DNA of 47,800 nucleotides from Acidobacteriota bacterium (GCA_016196035.1 JACPYM010000073.1:1-47800), one strand, 5' to 3'; counted from the stretch's first letter, positions 32,637 through 41,613 are shown. Numbers and translations: made by a program. The notes: a model not told the origin generated them from the letters alone.

Positions 32637-33848
32637 ATGCAAAAACAAATCCTTTTTGTGAATGACGACCCGCACTTCTTGGCGGAACTCAAACGCATGC
32701 TCGATCCCATGCAAGCCACCTGGTTCATGCACTTCACACAGAGCGGCGTCGAGGCGTTGGAGATTCTGGCGACGCAGCCGTTTGATGTCGTGGTGGCCGA
32801 TATGTATTTGCCTGGCATCAGTGGCACTGAGTTGCTCAAGCTGGTCAGGGATCGTTATCCGCGCATCGTGCAAATTCTGCTGTCGGATTGCACGGATGAA
32901 GACATCATCACCAAGACCGTCCGGCCCTCTTACCAATTACTGGCTAAGCCTTGTGAGTTGGAACGGTTGACGCTGGCGATTAACCGGGCTTGTGCGGTGC
33001 GTGAACTGCTGGCGAATGAGCAATTGAAAATGCTGATCTCGCAAATGAGTTCGCTGCCGACCCTGCCGACCCTTTACACGGAACTGGTCAAGGAACTGCA
33101 ATCGCCCAATTCCTCCATGAAAAAGATCGCCGAGATCATCACCCGCGACATGGGGATGACGGCAAAAATTCTGCAAATGGCGAACTCGGCGTTCTTCGGC
33201 TTGCGCCGGCATATCTCGAATCCGATAGACGCCGTCAATTTGCTGGGGCTGGACGCCATCGTCGCCATGACGCTGACCATCCAGGTTTTTTCGCGCGCCA
33301 AAACGGCCGCCATTCAGGGCTTTTCACCGACCGCCATTTGGAATCACAGTTTGCGTGTCGGTGTCTTTGCCAAACGCATCGCGCAAGGCGAACAGCAAAC
33401 GCTGGAAGTAGTCAACGATGCATTCACCGCAGGCCTCTTGCACGACGCCGGGAAAATGGTTTTGGCGACTGAATTGCCGCAGCAATATGACCAAATGCTC
33501 AAACTCGCGCGCACGGAAGGGCTTTCCGGCAAAGCTGCCGAACGGCGCGTGTTTGGCGCCACCCACGGGGAAGTCGGCGCTTATTTGCTGGGATTATGGG
33601 GCCTGCCCAATGCCATCATCGGCGCGGTGGCCTTTCATAACGAACCGTCCCGCGCTTTGACCCAAAGCTTTTGCCCGCTCACTGCCGTCCATGTTTCCAA
33701 CGCGTTAGACCTTGAACAACAGCGCACGCCGCAAATTGTTCAACCGCCAGCGCTCGATCTGGATTACATTATCAATCTGGGGCTGGAAAACCATGTCCCC
33801 GTCTGGACCGAGATGCATAAACAGGCTACTGAAGCGCACGCCGCCTAA
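32637..33848 (+). CDS. REC-HDOD response regulator 2
   Basis: This 403-residue paralog of the preceding gene has the same layout. The receiver keeps D55 (VVADMYLPGISG) and the Lys (LLAKPCE), but one of the two N-terminal acidic residues is Asn (FVNDDP). This may weaken Mg2+ binding. The HDOD domain carries GMTAKILQMANSAFFGLRR and GLLHDAGKMVLA, nearer the HD-GYP HDxGK form than its sister. The gap between the genes is 136 bases and the Shine-Dalgarno is weak (ACAGG). The two were probably produced by tandem duplication. Confidence 0.9.
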   Translation: MQKQILFVNDDPHFLAELKRMLDPMQATWFMHFTQSGVEALEILATQPFDVVVADMYLPGISGTELLKLVRDRYPRIVQILLSDCTDEDIITKTVRPSYQLLAKPCELERLTLAINRACAVRELLANEQLKMLISQMSSLPTLPTLYTELVKELQSPNSSMKKIAEIITRDMGMTAKILQMANSAFFGLRRHISNPIDAVNLLGLDAIVAMTLTIQVFSRAKTAAIQGFSPTAIWNHSLRVGVFAKRIAQGEQQTLEVVNDAFTAGLLHDAGKMVLATELPQQYDQMLKLARTEGLSGKAAERRVFGATHGEVGAYLLGLWGLPNAIIGAVAFHNEPSRALTQSFCPLTAVHVSNALDLEQQRTPQIVQPPALDLDYIINLGLENHVPVWTEMHKQATEAHAA

Positions 33849-33880
33849 GTAGACCCGCCTGGCACCAACGCGACGCCAGT

Positions 33881-33950
33881 GTGATAGAACCAGCGTGGTA
33901 GAACCGGCGTGGTAGAACCGGCGTGGTAGAACCGGCGTGGTAGAAGATGC
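33881..33950. repeat. Five 14-bp tandem repeats between regulator genes
   Basis: The unit GTGGTAGAACCGGC occurs from 33881 in five head-to-tail copies; the first and last are degenerate. It lies in the 273-base gap between the second REC-HDOD gene and the REC-HD-GYP gene. The unit length is not a multiple of three and no gene covers it. It could be a set of protein-binding sites or a simple slippage product. Confidence 0.8.
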
Positions 33951-34121
33951 CCGCAAAACTTTGCCAACTGATCACGCCGCGGTGTCAGGGATCAAGGCGG
34001 CACGCGTGACATTGGCGCCACGACCGGCGGTTAGCCTGACGGCGGGGTGAGTTAGCCCCAGAAAGAGTACGAGCTGAATTCCTGAGCTGATAGCCCGACT
34101 CAGCATGTGAGGATAAGAGCG

Positions 34122-35360
34122 ATGAAAGAGAAAATCCTTTTTGTTGACGACGAACCGAACATCTTGGAAGCCTATCAACGTTCGTTACGCAAAGAATTCC
34201 ATATTGACACGGCGTTGGGCGGCGCGGATGGACTGATCGCACTGGCCAGCCAAGGACCTTATGCCGCCATCATCACAGACATGCGCATGCCGGGCATGGA
34301 TGGCGTGGAATTCCTCGCCCGCGCCAAAGAAAAATCACCCGACAGCGTGCGCCTGATGCTCACTGGCAACGCCGATCAACATACGGCCGTGGAGGCGATC
34401 AATGAGGGCGCGATCTTTCGCTTTTTGACCAAACCCTGTCCGCCGGTAGTGCTAGCGCGTGCGCTCCAGGCCGCGTTGCGGCAATACCAGTTGGTGACGG
34501 CGGAAAAAGAATTGCTGAACAAGACGCTGAGCGGAAGCATTCATATTTTGACGGACCTGCTTTCGCTGGTGAACCCGACCGCCTTTGGCCGGGCCTCGCG
34601 CGTGCGGCGGCTGGTCAAACAGATCACGACCATCCTCAAAGTGGAAAATGCCTGGCAAGTCGAAATCGCCGCCATGCTCTCGCAAGTCGGTTGTATCACG
34701 ATTCCCGAAGAGACCCTGTGGCGCGTTTATAGCGGCCATTCGCTGAATTCGGAAGAAATCAAAATGGTGCAGGCCCATCCGCAAATCGGGCACGACCTCC
34801 TGCGCCACATTCCACGGCTGGAAGGCGTGGCCGAAATCATCGCGTACCAGGAGAAACTTTTTAACGGCGCGGGCGTGCCTTATGACAACCGGCGCGGCTA
34901 CGAAATTCCGCTGGGCGCCCGCATCCTGAAACTGGCGCTCGATTACGACAAGTTGGCCGAATCGCGGCTGGATAATTTTCAAGCGCTGGAAGAAATCCGC
35001 GAACGTCACAACTGGTACGACCCTGAAATTATCCCGGCGCTCGAATTGGCGCTGAAAAATGAAATCCGCTATGAACTCAAGCTGGCCCGTATCGATGAAC
35101 TGACTCCCGACATGCTGTTGGCAGAGGATGTAAAGTCTGTGAAAGGAATGTTGCTGATTACCAAAGGGCAAGAGGTCACGCGCTCACTGTGCATGCGTTT
35201 GAAAAACTTTCACGAAGGCGGCGCTATCGTGGAACCGCTCCAAGTGCTGGTTCCGGTCAAGAGCAATACGGGCAAATTAACGCCCCCAGGACAGACAGCT
35301 AAGGCAGGCAATTCGGGGCGACTTGTCCCGCCGCCTCAAATCGCCAAGCAAGGTCAATAA
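34122..35360 (+). CDS. Response regulator with degenerate HD-GYP-like domain
   Basis: The 412-residue protein has a standard receiver (FVDDEP, D53 in IITDMRMPGMDG, K in FLTKPCP) followed by a domain with the fold order of HD-GYP c-di-GMP phosphodiesterases. The catalytic residues are lost. The HDIGK position reads SQVGC (187-191), the HHE position reads YQE (242-244), and GSGYP has become GAGVPY (249-254). H219 in QAHPQIG is kept. It is therefore probably a non-catalytic effector or adaptor. The GTG at 34107 would add five residues, but GAGGAT at 34109-34114 fits the ATG at 34122. It ends the + strand series; the next gene is convergent. Confidence 0.85.
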   Translation: MKEKILFVDDEPNILEAYQRSLRKEFHIDTALGGADGLIALASQGPYAAIITDMRMPGMDGVEFLARAKEKSPDSVRLMLTGNADQHTAVEAINEGAIFRFLTKPCPPVVLARALQAALRQYQLVTAEKELLNKTLSGSIHILTDLLSLVNPTAFGRASRVRRLVKQITTILKVENAWQVEIAAMLSQVGCITIPEETLWRVYSGHSLNSEEIKMVQAHPQIGHDLLRHIPRLEGVAEIIAYQEKLFNGAGVPYDNRRGYEIPLGARILKLALDYDKLAESRLDNFQALEEIRERHNWYDPEIIPALELALKNEIRYELKLARIDELTPDMLLAEDVKSVKGMLLITKGQEVTRSLCMRLKNFHEGGAIVEPLQVLVPVKSNTGKLTPPGQTAKAGNSGRLVPPPQIAKQGQ

Positions 35361-35460
35361 GCGTTGCGGTGAGGGTGGAACAACGATCAATCAGCTTAAT
35401 GCGCAAGAAGCCGTCTGCCAAAAACGCTCACAACATTTTTCCAATTCCAAGCCGCTCGCC

Positions 35461-35476
35461 TCTGACGATCGTCAGA
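35461..35476. other. 16-bp perfect palindrome between convergent genes
   Basis: TCTGACGATCGTCAGA is its own reverse complement, with no loop. It lies 100 bases after the regulator stop and 4 bases before the last codon of the activator on the minus strand. It could be a dimer binding site. It lacks the loop and T-run of a terminator. Confidence 0.5.
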
Positions 35477-35479
35477 CGC

Positions 35480-37000
35480 TCAGCAGCGCAACCGCTCCAC
35501 TGCACCTGGCGCACCCAGCGCAAATCCTCCATAAGGAAGATTTCCATTGGCATTGACCGCCAGTTCCGCCAGGGTTACTTCGTTGAACTCTTCGATCTGT
35601 AACCGCTTGAGCTTTTCCACAAAGGTGGTGCGTTTCATCTTCAGCAGCTTGGCCGCTTGCATCTTGTTGCCACCGGTCTGGCTTAAGGAACGCAACAACA
35701 ATTCGCGCTCAATATTCGTCACTACCGCATCCAGACTCACGCCTTCGACCGGCAGCGGCTGCTGTGACAGCAAAGCCGCATCCATTCCGAATCCTGTTCC
35801 GAGATCAGTCCTCAGCTTGGCTTGGCTCTGGCCAGCGCCCGTGCCGCGAATCTCTTCGGGCAAATCCCAAACGTAAAGGGTCTCTGCCGGGCCGGAAAAC
35901 GCCGCCGCACATTCCATCGCGTTTTGCAGTTGCCGCACATTGCCCGGCCAGTGATAGGCCTGCAAAGTTTCCAGCACCTCTCCGTCAATTTGTTTGGCGG
36001 GTAACCCGGCGCTGGCGCAAAACCGCGCCAGCAGTTGTTCCGCCAAGGGCCGAATCGCTTCCCGGCGCTCGCGCAAGGGCGCCACGCGCAAATGCACGAC
36101 ATTCAACCGGTAATACAAATCCAACCGGAAAGTGCCCTCTTTGATCTTTTGCTCCAAGTCCGCGCTCGTGGCCGCCAGGATGCGCACATCCACCGAAACC
36201 GTGCGCGAAGAGCCGAGCTTTTCGAACTCGCGCTCCTGCAATACCCGCAGCAACTTGGCCTGCAACGGCAGGCTCATATCGCCGATTTCATCCAAAAACA
36301 GCGTGCCGCCATTGGCATACTCAAAGCGGCCCTCGCGCGCCGTTTGCGCCCCCGTGAAAGCGCCTTTGACGTGACCGAACAATTCTGCTTCCAACAAATG
36401 ATCCGGAATGGCCGAACAATTCAGCGCGACAAAATTGCGTTGGCGGCGATTGCTGTGCTCGTGAATGGTGCGCGCAATCAGTTCCTTGCCGGTGCCCGAC
36501 TCGCCCGTAATGAGGACGGTGGTGTTGAAGGGAGCGATGGTTTTGGCCTGCTCGTACAATTTGCGCATCTTTGCGGAATGCGCCACCAGCCGCGCCTGCG
36601 CAGGGTGATTTCCAACGGTGGAAACAGCCGGATGTGTCGAATTTTTTAGGGCATTTTGGAGGGCGGTGGCAAGCGTTTCACCGGAAAGCGGCTTGGTCAA
36701 AACATCTGCCGCGCCACGTTTCATGGCGGTCACGGCAACGGCGGTAGCGCCCGGCTCGGCGAGCATGAAGGTGACTAACGCCGGCTGGCGCTGCTGGCAC
36801 CAGGCCAATAAATCGGCCCCCGACAATTGCGGCAACTTCTCATCCGTGATCAAAAAATCAAAGGCGCTCTGCGTTAACAAGGCGCTGGCGGCTTCCGCCG
36901 TGGGTACATATTCAAACTGAAATTGCCCGGCTTTTTCTAAACTCAATAAGTGCTGTTTGACTGCTTCAGCATCCCCGACAAAGAGACCTTTGATTGCCAT
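35480..37000 (-). CDS. NtrC-type sigma-54 response regulator
   Basis: The 506-residue protein has a receiver with D53 (FLITDEKLP) and Lys (VLTKPLS). The N-terminal acidic pair is reduced to FVGDAE, so the Asp may still be phosphorylated but less typically. The AAA+ domain is complete: Walker A GESGTGKE (166-173), GAFTGA (213-218) for sigma-54 contact, Walker B TLFLDEIGD and an arginine-finger region (LDLYYRLNVVHLRV). A Fis-type helix-turn-helix (GGNKMQAAKLLKMKRTTFV) lies near residue 460, with a tail after it. Such proteins turn on sigma-54 promoters, often of flagellar or surface genes. No convincing sigma-54 promoter was seen in the window, so its targets are unknown. Confidence 0.93.
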   Translation of the reverse strand: MAIKGLFVGDAEAVKQHLLSLEKAGQFQFEYVPTAEAASALLTQSAFDFLITDEKLPQLSGADLLAWCQQRQPALVTFMLAEPGATAVAVTAMKRGAADVLTKPLSGETLATALQNALKNSTHPAVSTVGNHPAQARLVAHSAKMRKLYEQAKTIAPFNTTVLITGESGTGKELIARTIHEHSNRRQRNFVALNCSAIPDHLLEAELFGHVKGAFTGAQTAREGRFEYANGGTLFLDEIGDMSLPLQAKLLRVLQEREFEKLGSSRTVSVDVRILAATSADLEQKIKEGTFRLDLYYRLNVVHLRVAPLRERREAIRPLAEQLLARFCASAGLPAKQIDGEVLETLQAYHWPGNVRQLQNAMECAAAFSGPAETLYVWDLPEEIRGTGAGQSQAKLRTDLGTGFGMDAALLSQQPLPVEGVSLDAVVTNIERELLLRSLSQTGGNKMQAAKLLKMKRTTFVEKLKRLQIEEFNEVTLAELAVNANGNLPYGGFALGAPGAVERLRC

Positions 37001-37977
37001 ATAAAATTACCTAGTGGGTTGGGTGCCGAGTTGTTCCGACTAGGTACAGCACGCAATAGCTACACAGCGAGGCCAGGAACCGCGGCCCCGAATTTCGTTC
37101 GCTCTGTCTTTGTATCGGTTGGGGGAATTACGTGCGTGGTCGTGCTTGCTTTAGCGTTAAGGCCGATCGCCACCACAAGAGCCACTGTCTAGAGAGTGCA
37201 AGCATGGCTGAAGCCAATGGTGTTACTGCTTAAAGATCGTTTTCGTAACGCTAACGATAATGCCCCGCAACCAGTAGAATTTGCTGCGCAAAGATTGCCG
37301 TCTGTACAAGTCTTTCCGGTCTCAAGAACAGCCACGGAAGCGCCGTCTCAACGGGCGGCTTCGGGTGGCGGTTTGCATACCGGAAATTTGAACTCTCGGC
37401 GCGTAGCTACTGTGCGACGCATTCATAGATTCAAGCCGCAGTGTTTTTCAAGCAACCTCTTGCTTGAATTGGCGTGGCATTCCACTGGTGCTGAACCTAT
37501 CAATACTGCGCTCAGCATATCTCAGCGGCACATTGAAGAATGAGTGCATCCTTCAACCGAACCGCTGTTTAGAGAAGCAGAGCGTGGAAACAGAACTTCG
37601 TCCCGGCGAAGTTTAGAGGGGACCGCAGGTCTTCAATACGCGCGCACGTCTCCGCAGCCGATCAGTCATTGACTGTCAGTGACAATAAACGGTGATCTTC
37701 CAAGATGAATGGGAATGCTGCTGGAACTTGTGAAAGTCGAACGTGCGTCTATGTGTGGAGCAGTACACGAAACGTTACATAAATTCAGCGCTTCGGTGTC
37801 AATTATCCGGCACTGAAAGGCCCGCGTCCGTCTTGCCTGAAAACTAGCCCAACCGATATTGTGCAAAAGGCGCTTCAATCGTAGATTGTGCCAGTCCGAA
37901 TAAGCATTCCACCTTCATTTTCGCTGACAACGCAGATTTGAGGTTCGCTGTCACCCTTTGCGGGAGCAACAAATCCT
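37001..37977. other. Gene-poor 1-kb intergenic region
   Basis: No convincing gene is seen between the divergent activator and SDR genes. The longest frame (37196-37543, + strand, 115 residues) has no recognisable motif. The region is less GC-rich than its neighbours. Promoters for both flanking genes should lie here, but no clear motif could be picked. Confidence 0.5.
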
Positions 37978-38757
37978 ATGGAAATCGCAGGTAAAGCAGC
38001 CGTCGTGACGGGCGGCGGAACCGGAGTAGGCCGCGCCACGGCTTTGGAACTGGCGCGGCGTGGTTGTGCCGTGCTAATCAATTACAGCCGCTCAAAAGCT
38101 GAGGCAGAAGAAACCGCCGCCGCCGTAACAGCGTGCGGGGTGCACGGGGTCGCCGTGCAAGCCGATGTCACCGACGATGCCGCCTGCCGCCGGATGATTG
38201 ACAGGGCCGTGCAGGAATTTGGGCGGTTGGACGTATTGGTCAACAACGCCGGCACGACCTCGTTTATCAAACACGCCGACCTCGAAGCGGTGACGGCCGA
38301 AGATTGGCAGCGCATTCTGGGCACGAATTTGCTTGGCCCGTTTCAATGCGCGCGGGCGGCGCGGGCCGCCTTGCTCGCCGCTGGCAATGGCGAAATCGTC
38401 AACGTTTCCAGTATCGCGGGGCTAGCCGGAACGGGCAGCTCCATTCCCTATTGTGCCTCCAAGGCGGCGCTCAATAATCTGACCGTGACCTTGGCGCGCG
38501 TCTTTGCCCCGACTGTCCGTGTCAATGCGGTCGCTCCCGGCTTCATCACCGGGCGCTGGTTACAAGAAGGTTTGGGCGAAGTTGCCTATGAAGCAACCAA
38601 GCAGAAGGTCGAGCAACAAGTTTTGCTCCAGCGCGTTTGCATACCAGAAGATGTCGCCGCCGCCATTCTCAACATCATCACCGGCCCCGATTTAATGACC
38701 GGGCAGGTTTTGGCTTTGGAAGGCGGAGCCTTGCACTCAAATTTTAATCCACGTTAA
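37978..38757 (+). CDS. Short-chain dehydrogenase/reductase (FabG-like)
   Basis: The 259-residue protein is a classical SDR: cofactor motif TGGGTGVG (11-18), structural NNAG (89-92), catalytic S144/S145 in NVSSIAG, then Y158 and K162 in YCASK. An N-terminal Gly-rich loop with NYSRSK after strand 2 suggests NADP(H). The C-terminus has GQVLALEGG, typical of FabG-like enzymes. The substrate cannot be told. GGGAG at 37962-37966 lies 11 bases ahead of the ATG. The gene stands alone between two gene-poor stretches. Confidence 0.88.
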   Translation: MEIAGKAAVVTGGGTGVGRATALELARRGCAVLINYSRSKAEAEETAAAVTACGVHGVAVQADVTDDAACRRMIDRAVQEFGRLDVLVNNAGTTSFIKHADLEAVTAEDWQRILGTNLLGPFQCARAARAALLAAGNGEIVNVSSIAGLAGTGSSIPYCASKAALNNLTVTLARVFAPTVRVNAVAPGFITGRWLQEGLGEVAYEATKQKVEQQVLLQRVCIPEDVAAAILNIITGPDLMTGQVLALEGGALHSNFNPR

Positions 38758-39203
38758 AGGCGACGCAGGAGGAAAAGCGGATGGCTGTTAAATTCGGTCA
38801 AAATTACAGCCATAGTCAGCCAGTCCCATGACAAATTGATTTAAGTTTGGTATCAAGTAAGCGTTTTGATGGTCTTACTAAATCAGTTCAAGTTGCATAT
38901 CTCAACCGGTGCACAGCAAAACGCCTTTCGCAAAAGGCAAGCTGGCGGCTTCATCAACTAGAATGACCGGTTACACCACCAAGCTTGGCACTCCCAGAGA
39001 GTGCCTCTCTCCCAACAAACCCAAAACAGATATGTGCTTGCTGATAAGCCCCGACTGTGTCTGAGCCAGCTTACGCTTGGCCTATACACGCGCCCCGTCT
39101 GGGTCTCAAGGTGCCAGGCACTTGAACCTGCAACCGTTCAACCTGAAACCTGCACCATAAACATTCCGGCAATGCCGTTTATGGGACGATGCGATAAACA
39201 CCG

Positions 39204-39420
39204 TCACCCCGCTAGCTGATCCAACCAGGGCAGTTTGAGCTTGGTCAGGCAGGTATCGGGCAGCGGTGCGTTGGACGGATCGTAATTGTTCAACACGTTC
39301 TGAAAAGAAAATCTTCCCGCCAAGTCGCGAAGAGAGGATCGTTTTTCGCCTCGCTCACCTCTCACCTTGAGACGGGTTGGCGGCGTTTGAAACTTATCCG
39401 AATGGAGAAGGGGTTACGAA
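39204..39420 (-). pseudogene. Possible C-terminal remnant of an unknown gene
   Basis: Reading the minus strand from about 39420 to a stop at 39204 gives about 66 open codons. The sequence looks protein-like near its end (RDLAGRFSFQNVLNN, then SNAPLPDTCLTKLKLPWLDQ, then LAG and stop). It has no start codon, and a stop lies just upstream in frame. The composition suggests the tail of a lost gene, but no family is recognised. Confidence 0.3.
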
Positions 39421-39656
39421 GGCTGGCAATGCATCATTACATTTATAAATGCAGATACTGTCGGGCGGCTGTGGAAGGCAGCCTATTTATGCTGCCGCTG
39501 AAAATCATCCGGCACGAATGGAGCGCACACCAAAAGCTGTTCACGGAGTCCTGGAATCCGGTGAATATCATTCGGCGCATGGTACGAACTGTCAGGGAGC
39601 GCAAGAACGATGAGTTTTTGTCGAGTCTCACCAAAGGCAAAGGCAATCCGCCATAG
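39402..39656 (+). CDS. Weak small ORF, hypothetical
   Basis: The ORF encodes 84 residues from ATG 39402, with a CRYC pair in HYIYKCRYCRAAV and a basic C-terminal half. No Shine-Dalgarno is seen and no family is recognised. A TTG at 39387 could extend it by five residues. It may be a chance ORF or the remains of a gene. Confidence 0.2.
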   Translation: MEKGLRRLAMHHYIYKCRYCRAAVEGSLFMLPLKIIRHEWSAHQKLFTESWNPVNIIRRMVRTVRERKNDEFLSSLTKGKGNPP

Positions 39657-39733
39657 CCGCCAAGCAAAGCCGACAGCAGCCAGGTAGGCCTGGCGGAAAA
39701 TATGCCTTGCGCGCTGAAGGTGCGCCAGGAATT

Positions 39734-40483
39734 TCAACGCGGCTCTGTTTGTAACAGGCCGCTCAGGGCCATTTTGCAAATTTCTTCGGCAACCTGGGTG
39801 TTGGTCAACGGCCCATCCGGGCGATACCAACGCGCCAGCCAGAGCATCATGCCGAAAATACTGAACGCAATCACCGTGATGTCTATCTCTTTCAATTTCC
39901 CTTCGACTTTCAGTGCCCGCAGCGTGTCGCGCACCAAATCCACATAAGCGCGTTTGCGTTGCGCGATCTTACGGCGATGAACTGGGGAAAGTCCGGCGAC
40001 TTCATCCACGACAACAGTGACAGGATTGAAACCCGCGGCGGTGCTGCCGCGCGTAATGACCTGAACATGGTTTTGGATAATGGTGCGCAGCCGTTGCTCG
40101 GGATCGGCGACCGCGCGCGCGGGTGCGAGCACTTCGCGTTCGAGCGTATCCATGCCGTAGCTGATGACGGCATATAAAAGCTCTTTCTTGCCGCCGGGGA
40201 TGAAATGGTAAACCGCCGCTTTGGTAAAGCCGATGGCGTCGGCGATGTCATTCATCGAAGTGGCGTCGAAACCGCGTTCGCAAAACAGCCGCGCCGCCAC
40301 ATAATAAATCTGCCGCAGCCGGTCTATTTCATTGTCATTGGCCGTGACGGCTTGCGTGCGCGCCTTGCTCGCGCCAGCTTTGCCATCCTTGCCGGTTTTA
40401 GCCGCCTTGACCGTCAGTTTGCGCCGATGACTGGTCGGCGGGATGGTGAGCAACGCTTCGATGAGAGCGGTTTGTTTGGCCAT
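39734..40483 (-). CDS. TetR/AcrR-family transcription regulator
   Basis: The 249-residue protein has a TetR helix-turn-helix at about 76-95 (SMNDIADAIGFTKAAVYHF) and a ligand-binding helical C-terminal domain. The first 50 residues are an unusual Lys/Ala-rich basic extension (VKAAKTGKDGKAGASKARTQ). It is transcribed after the SDR gene, with a 22-base gap. GGAGGAG lies 13 bases before the ATG, so the two are likely co-transcribed and the protein may control its own operon. In TetR/SDR pairs the ligand is often a lipid-like compound; this is not shown here. Confidence 0.88.
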   Translation of the reverse strand: MAKQTALIEALLTIPPTSHRRKLTVKAAKTGKDGKAGASKARTQAVTANDNEIDRLRQIYYVAARLFCERGFDATSMNDIADAIGFTKAAVYHFIPGGKKELLYAVISYGMDTLEREVLAPARAVADPEQRLRTIIQNHVQVITRGSTAAGFNPVTVVVDEVAGLSPVHRRKIAQRKRAYVDLVRDTLRALKVEGKLKEIDITVIAFSIFGMMLWLARWYRPDGPLTNTQVAEEICKMALSGLLQTEPR

Positions 40484-40505
40484 TACAGCTCAGTTTCTCC
40501 TCCGG

Positions 40506-41297
40506 CTATTTGATACAGATGCCTCCATCCACAGGGATGACCACGCCGTTCAGATACGCGCCGGCACGCGCGGCCAGATAGATCGCCACGCCCACCATAT
40601 CCGCCGGTTCGCCAATGCGTTTGAGCGGACATTGCGCTTCGATTTCCGAACGGAAGTTATCGAGCATCCATTCGGTCATTTTGCTTTCGAACGGCCCCGG
40701 CGCGACCGCATTGACGGTGATGTTGCGGGGGCCGAGTTGAACCGCCAGCACGCGGGTCAGATGATGCACCGCCGCCTTGCTGGGCGCATAGGCGTAATTT
40801 TCGACGCGTGGCACCTTCAATCCATCAATTGAACCGATGTTGATCACGCGCGCCGGATCAGTCGCCGTGGCGGCCTTTTCGAGCAAGGGCAGCAATTGCT
40901 GGGTCAGAAAGAAAACCCCTTTGACATTGGTGTCCATGACTTTGTCCCAACCGACTTCGGGATAGCCTTCGAGCGGCGCGCCCCAGGCCGCGCCAGCGTT
41001 GTTGACGAGGATGTGCAAGGCTGATTCGCGCGCTTGAATTGCCGCCGCCAGTTCCTGACAGCCCGTCACCGCCGAGAGATCGGCGGGCAACGAGATACAC
41101 TCACCGATGGCGGACAATTGCGCCGCGACCTCATCGCAGACTTCTTTTTTGCGGGCTGAGATGTAAACCTTCGCGCCCGCCTCCAAATAGCCGCGCGCAA
41201 TCATCAATCCAATGCCACGCGAGCCGCCTGTCACCAGCGCGACTTTACCGCGAATCGAAAACAAGTCCTGTACATTGATCGCCTCATCCGGCTTCAT
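40506..41297 (-). CDS. Short-chain dehydrogenase, RhlG-like
   Basis: The 263-residue SDR has TGGSRGIG (23-30), NNAG (99-102), S156 in NIGSIDG and YAPSK (Y170, K174). Its overall pattern (PADLSAV, AWGAPLEGYPEVGWDKVM, PARVINIGS, GAYLNGVVIPVDGG) is close to RhlG and related beta-ketoacyl reductases of NADP type. RhlG was first tied to rhamnolipid precursors, but its relatives have diverse substrates. It starts the two-gene minus-strand unit with the TetR regulator. The start at 41297 gives a 12-residue lead before the core. Confidence 0.85.
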   Translation of the reverse strand: MKPDEAINVQDLFSIRGKVALVTGGSRGIGLMIARGYLEAGAKVYISARKKEVCDEVAAQLSAIGECISLPADLSAVTGCQELAAAIQARESALHILVNNAGAAWGAPLEGYPEVGWDKVMDTNVKGVFFLTQQLLPLLEKAATATDPARVINIGSIDGLKVPRVENYAYAPSKAAVHHLTRVLAVQLGPRNITVNAVAPGPFESKMTEWMLDNFRSEIEAQCPLKRIGEPADMVGVAIYLAARAGAYLNGVVIPVDGGICIK

Positions 41298-41443
41298 GAA
41301 GTTTATTGCTCCTTGTGATTTGCCGCTGACTTACCAAGTGGTTAGCGACAGCAAAGGTATAACAGTAGCGCCGTTTGAACAATACTCAAGTCCGGGTTTC
41401 CGCGCCGCCGCTTCAGAATGCCGCCCTCTAGCATTCAAGAAAA

Positions 41444-41613
41444 AGAAAACCACGGGGGACACAGGGAACACGGGGGCAGCAAGGTCAGCAGCGGGTGCGC
41501 CTTGCTCAATGTTCAGCGGTCTTTTTGCCCACGCTCTGCCCCCTGTACCCCCTGTACCCCGTGTGCCCCGTGTGCCCCGTGTCCCCCGTGTCCCCCGTGT
41601 CCCCCGTGGTTTT
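41444..41613. repeat. 17-bp inverted repeat with decamer tandem array
   Basis: AAAACCACGGGGGACAC (41444-41460) and its exact inverted complement (41597-41613) bound the element. The right side carries about seven 10-base units of the CCCCGTGTGC kind (about 41540-41609), which would encode repeated Pro-Arg-Val. Their style is like the CACAGAGG element at 4678-4786. The flanking 41298-41443 and 41614-41876 hold nothing else I can support apart from the pseudogene start signals. Confidence 0.7.

Larger units (their letters stand above)
38758..39733. other. Gene-poor 976-base intergenic region with hairpins
   Basis: The stretch has two clear hairpins. One is GGCACTC (38987-38993) with GAGTGCC (38999-39005). 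The other is CCATAAAC (39155-39162) with GTTTATGG (39177-39184). A possible pseudogene end and a weak small ORF lie in its right half. No RNA gene is recognised. Confidence 0.5.

Noticed and set aside
33881-33950. Possible CRISPR array
   Set aside because: The repeats are 14 bases and directly adjacent with no spacers.
37196-37543. 115-residue + strand ORF in the gene-poor region
   Set aside because: No Shine-Dalgarno, no family, composition not protein-like.
39108-39130. Sigma-54 promoter (GGCACTTGAACCTGC)
   Set aside because: The GG to GC spacing is 11 instead of 10 bases and no gene follows.
41540-41609. Possible CRISPR array or satellite with spacers
   Set aside because: Decamer units are contiguous, with no unique spacers and no cas genes.
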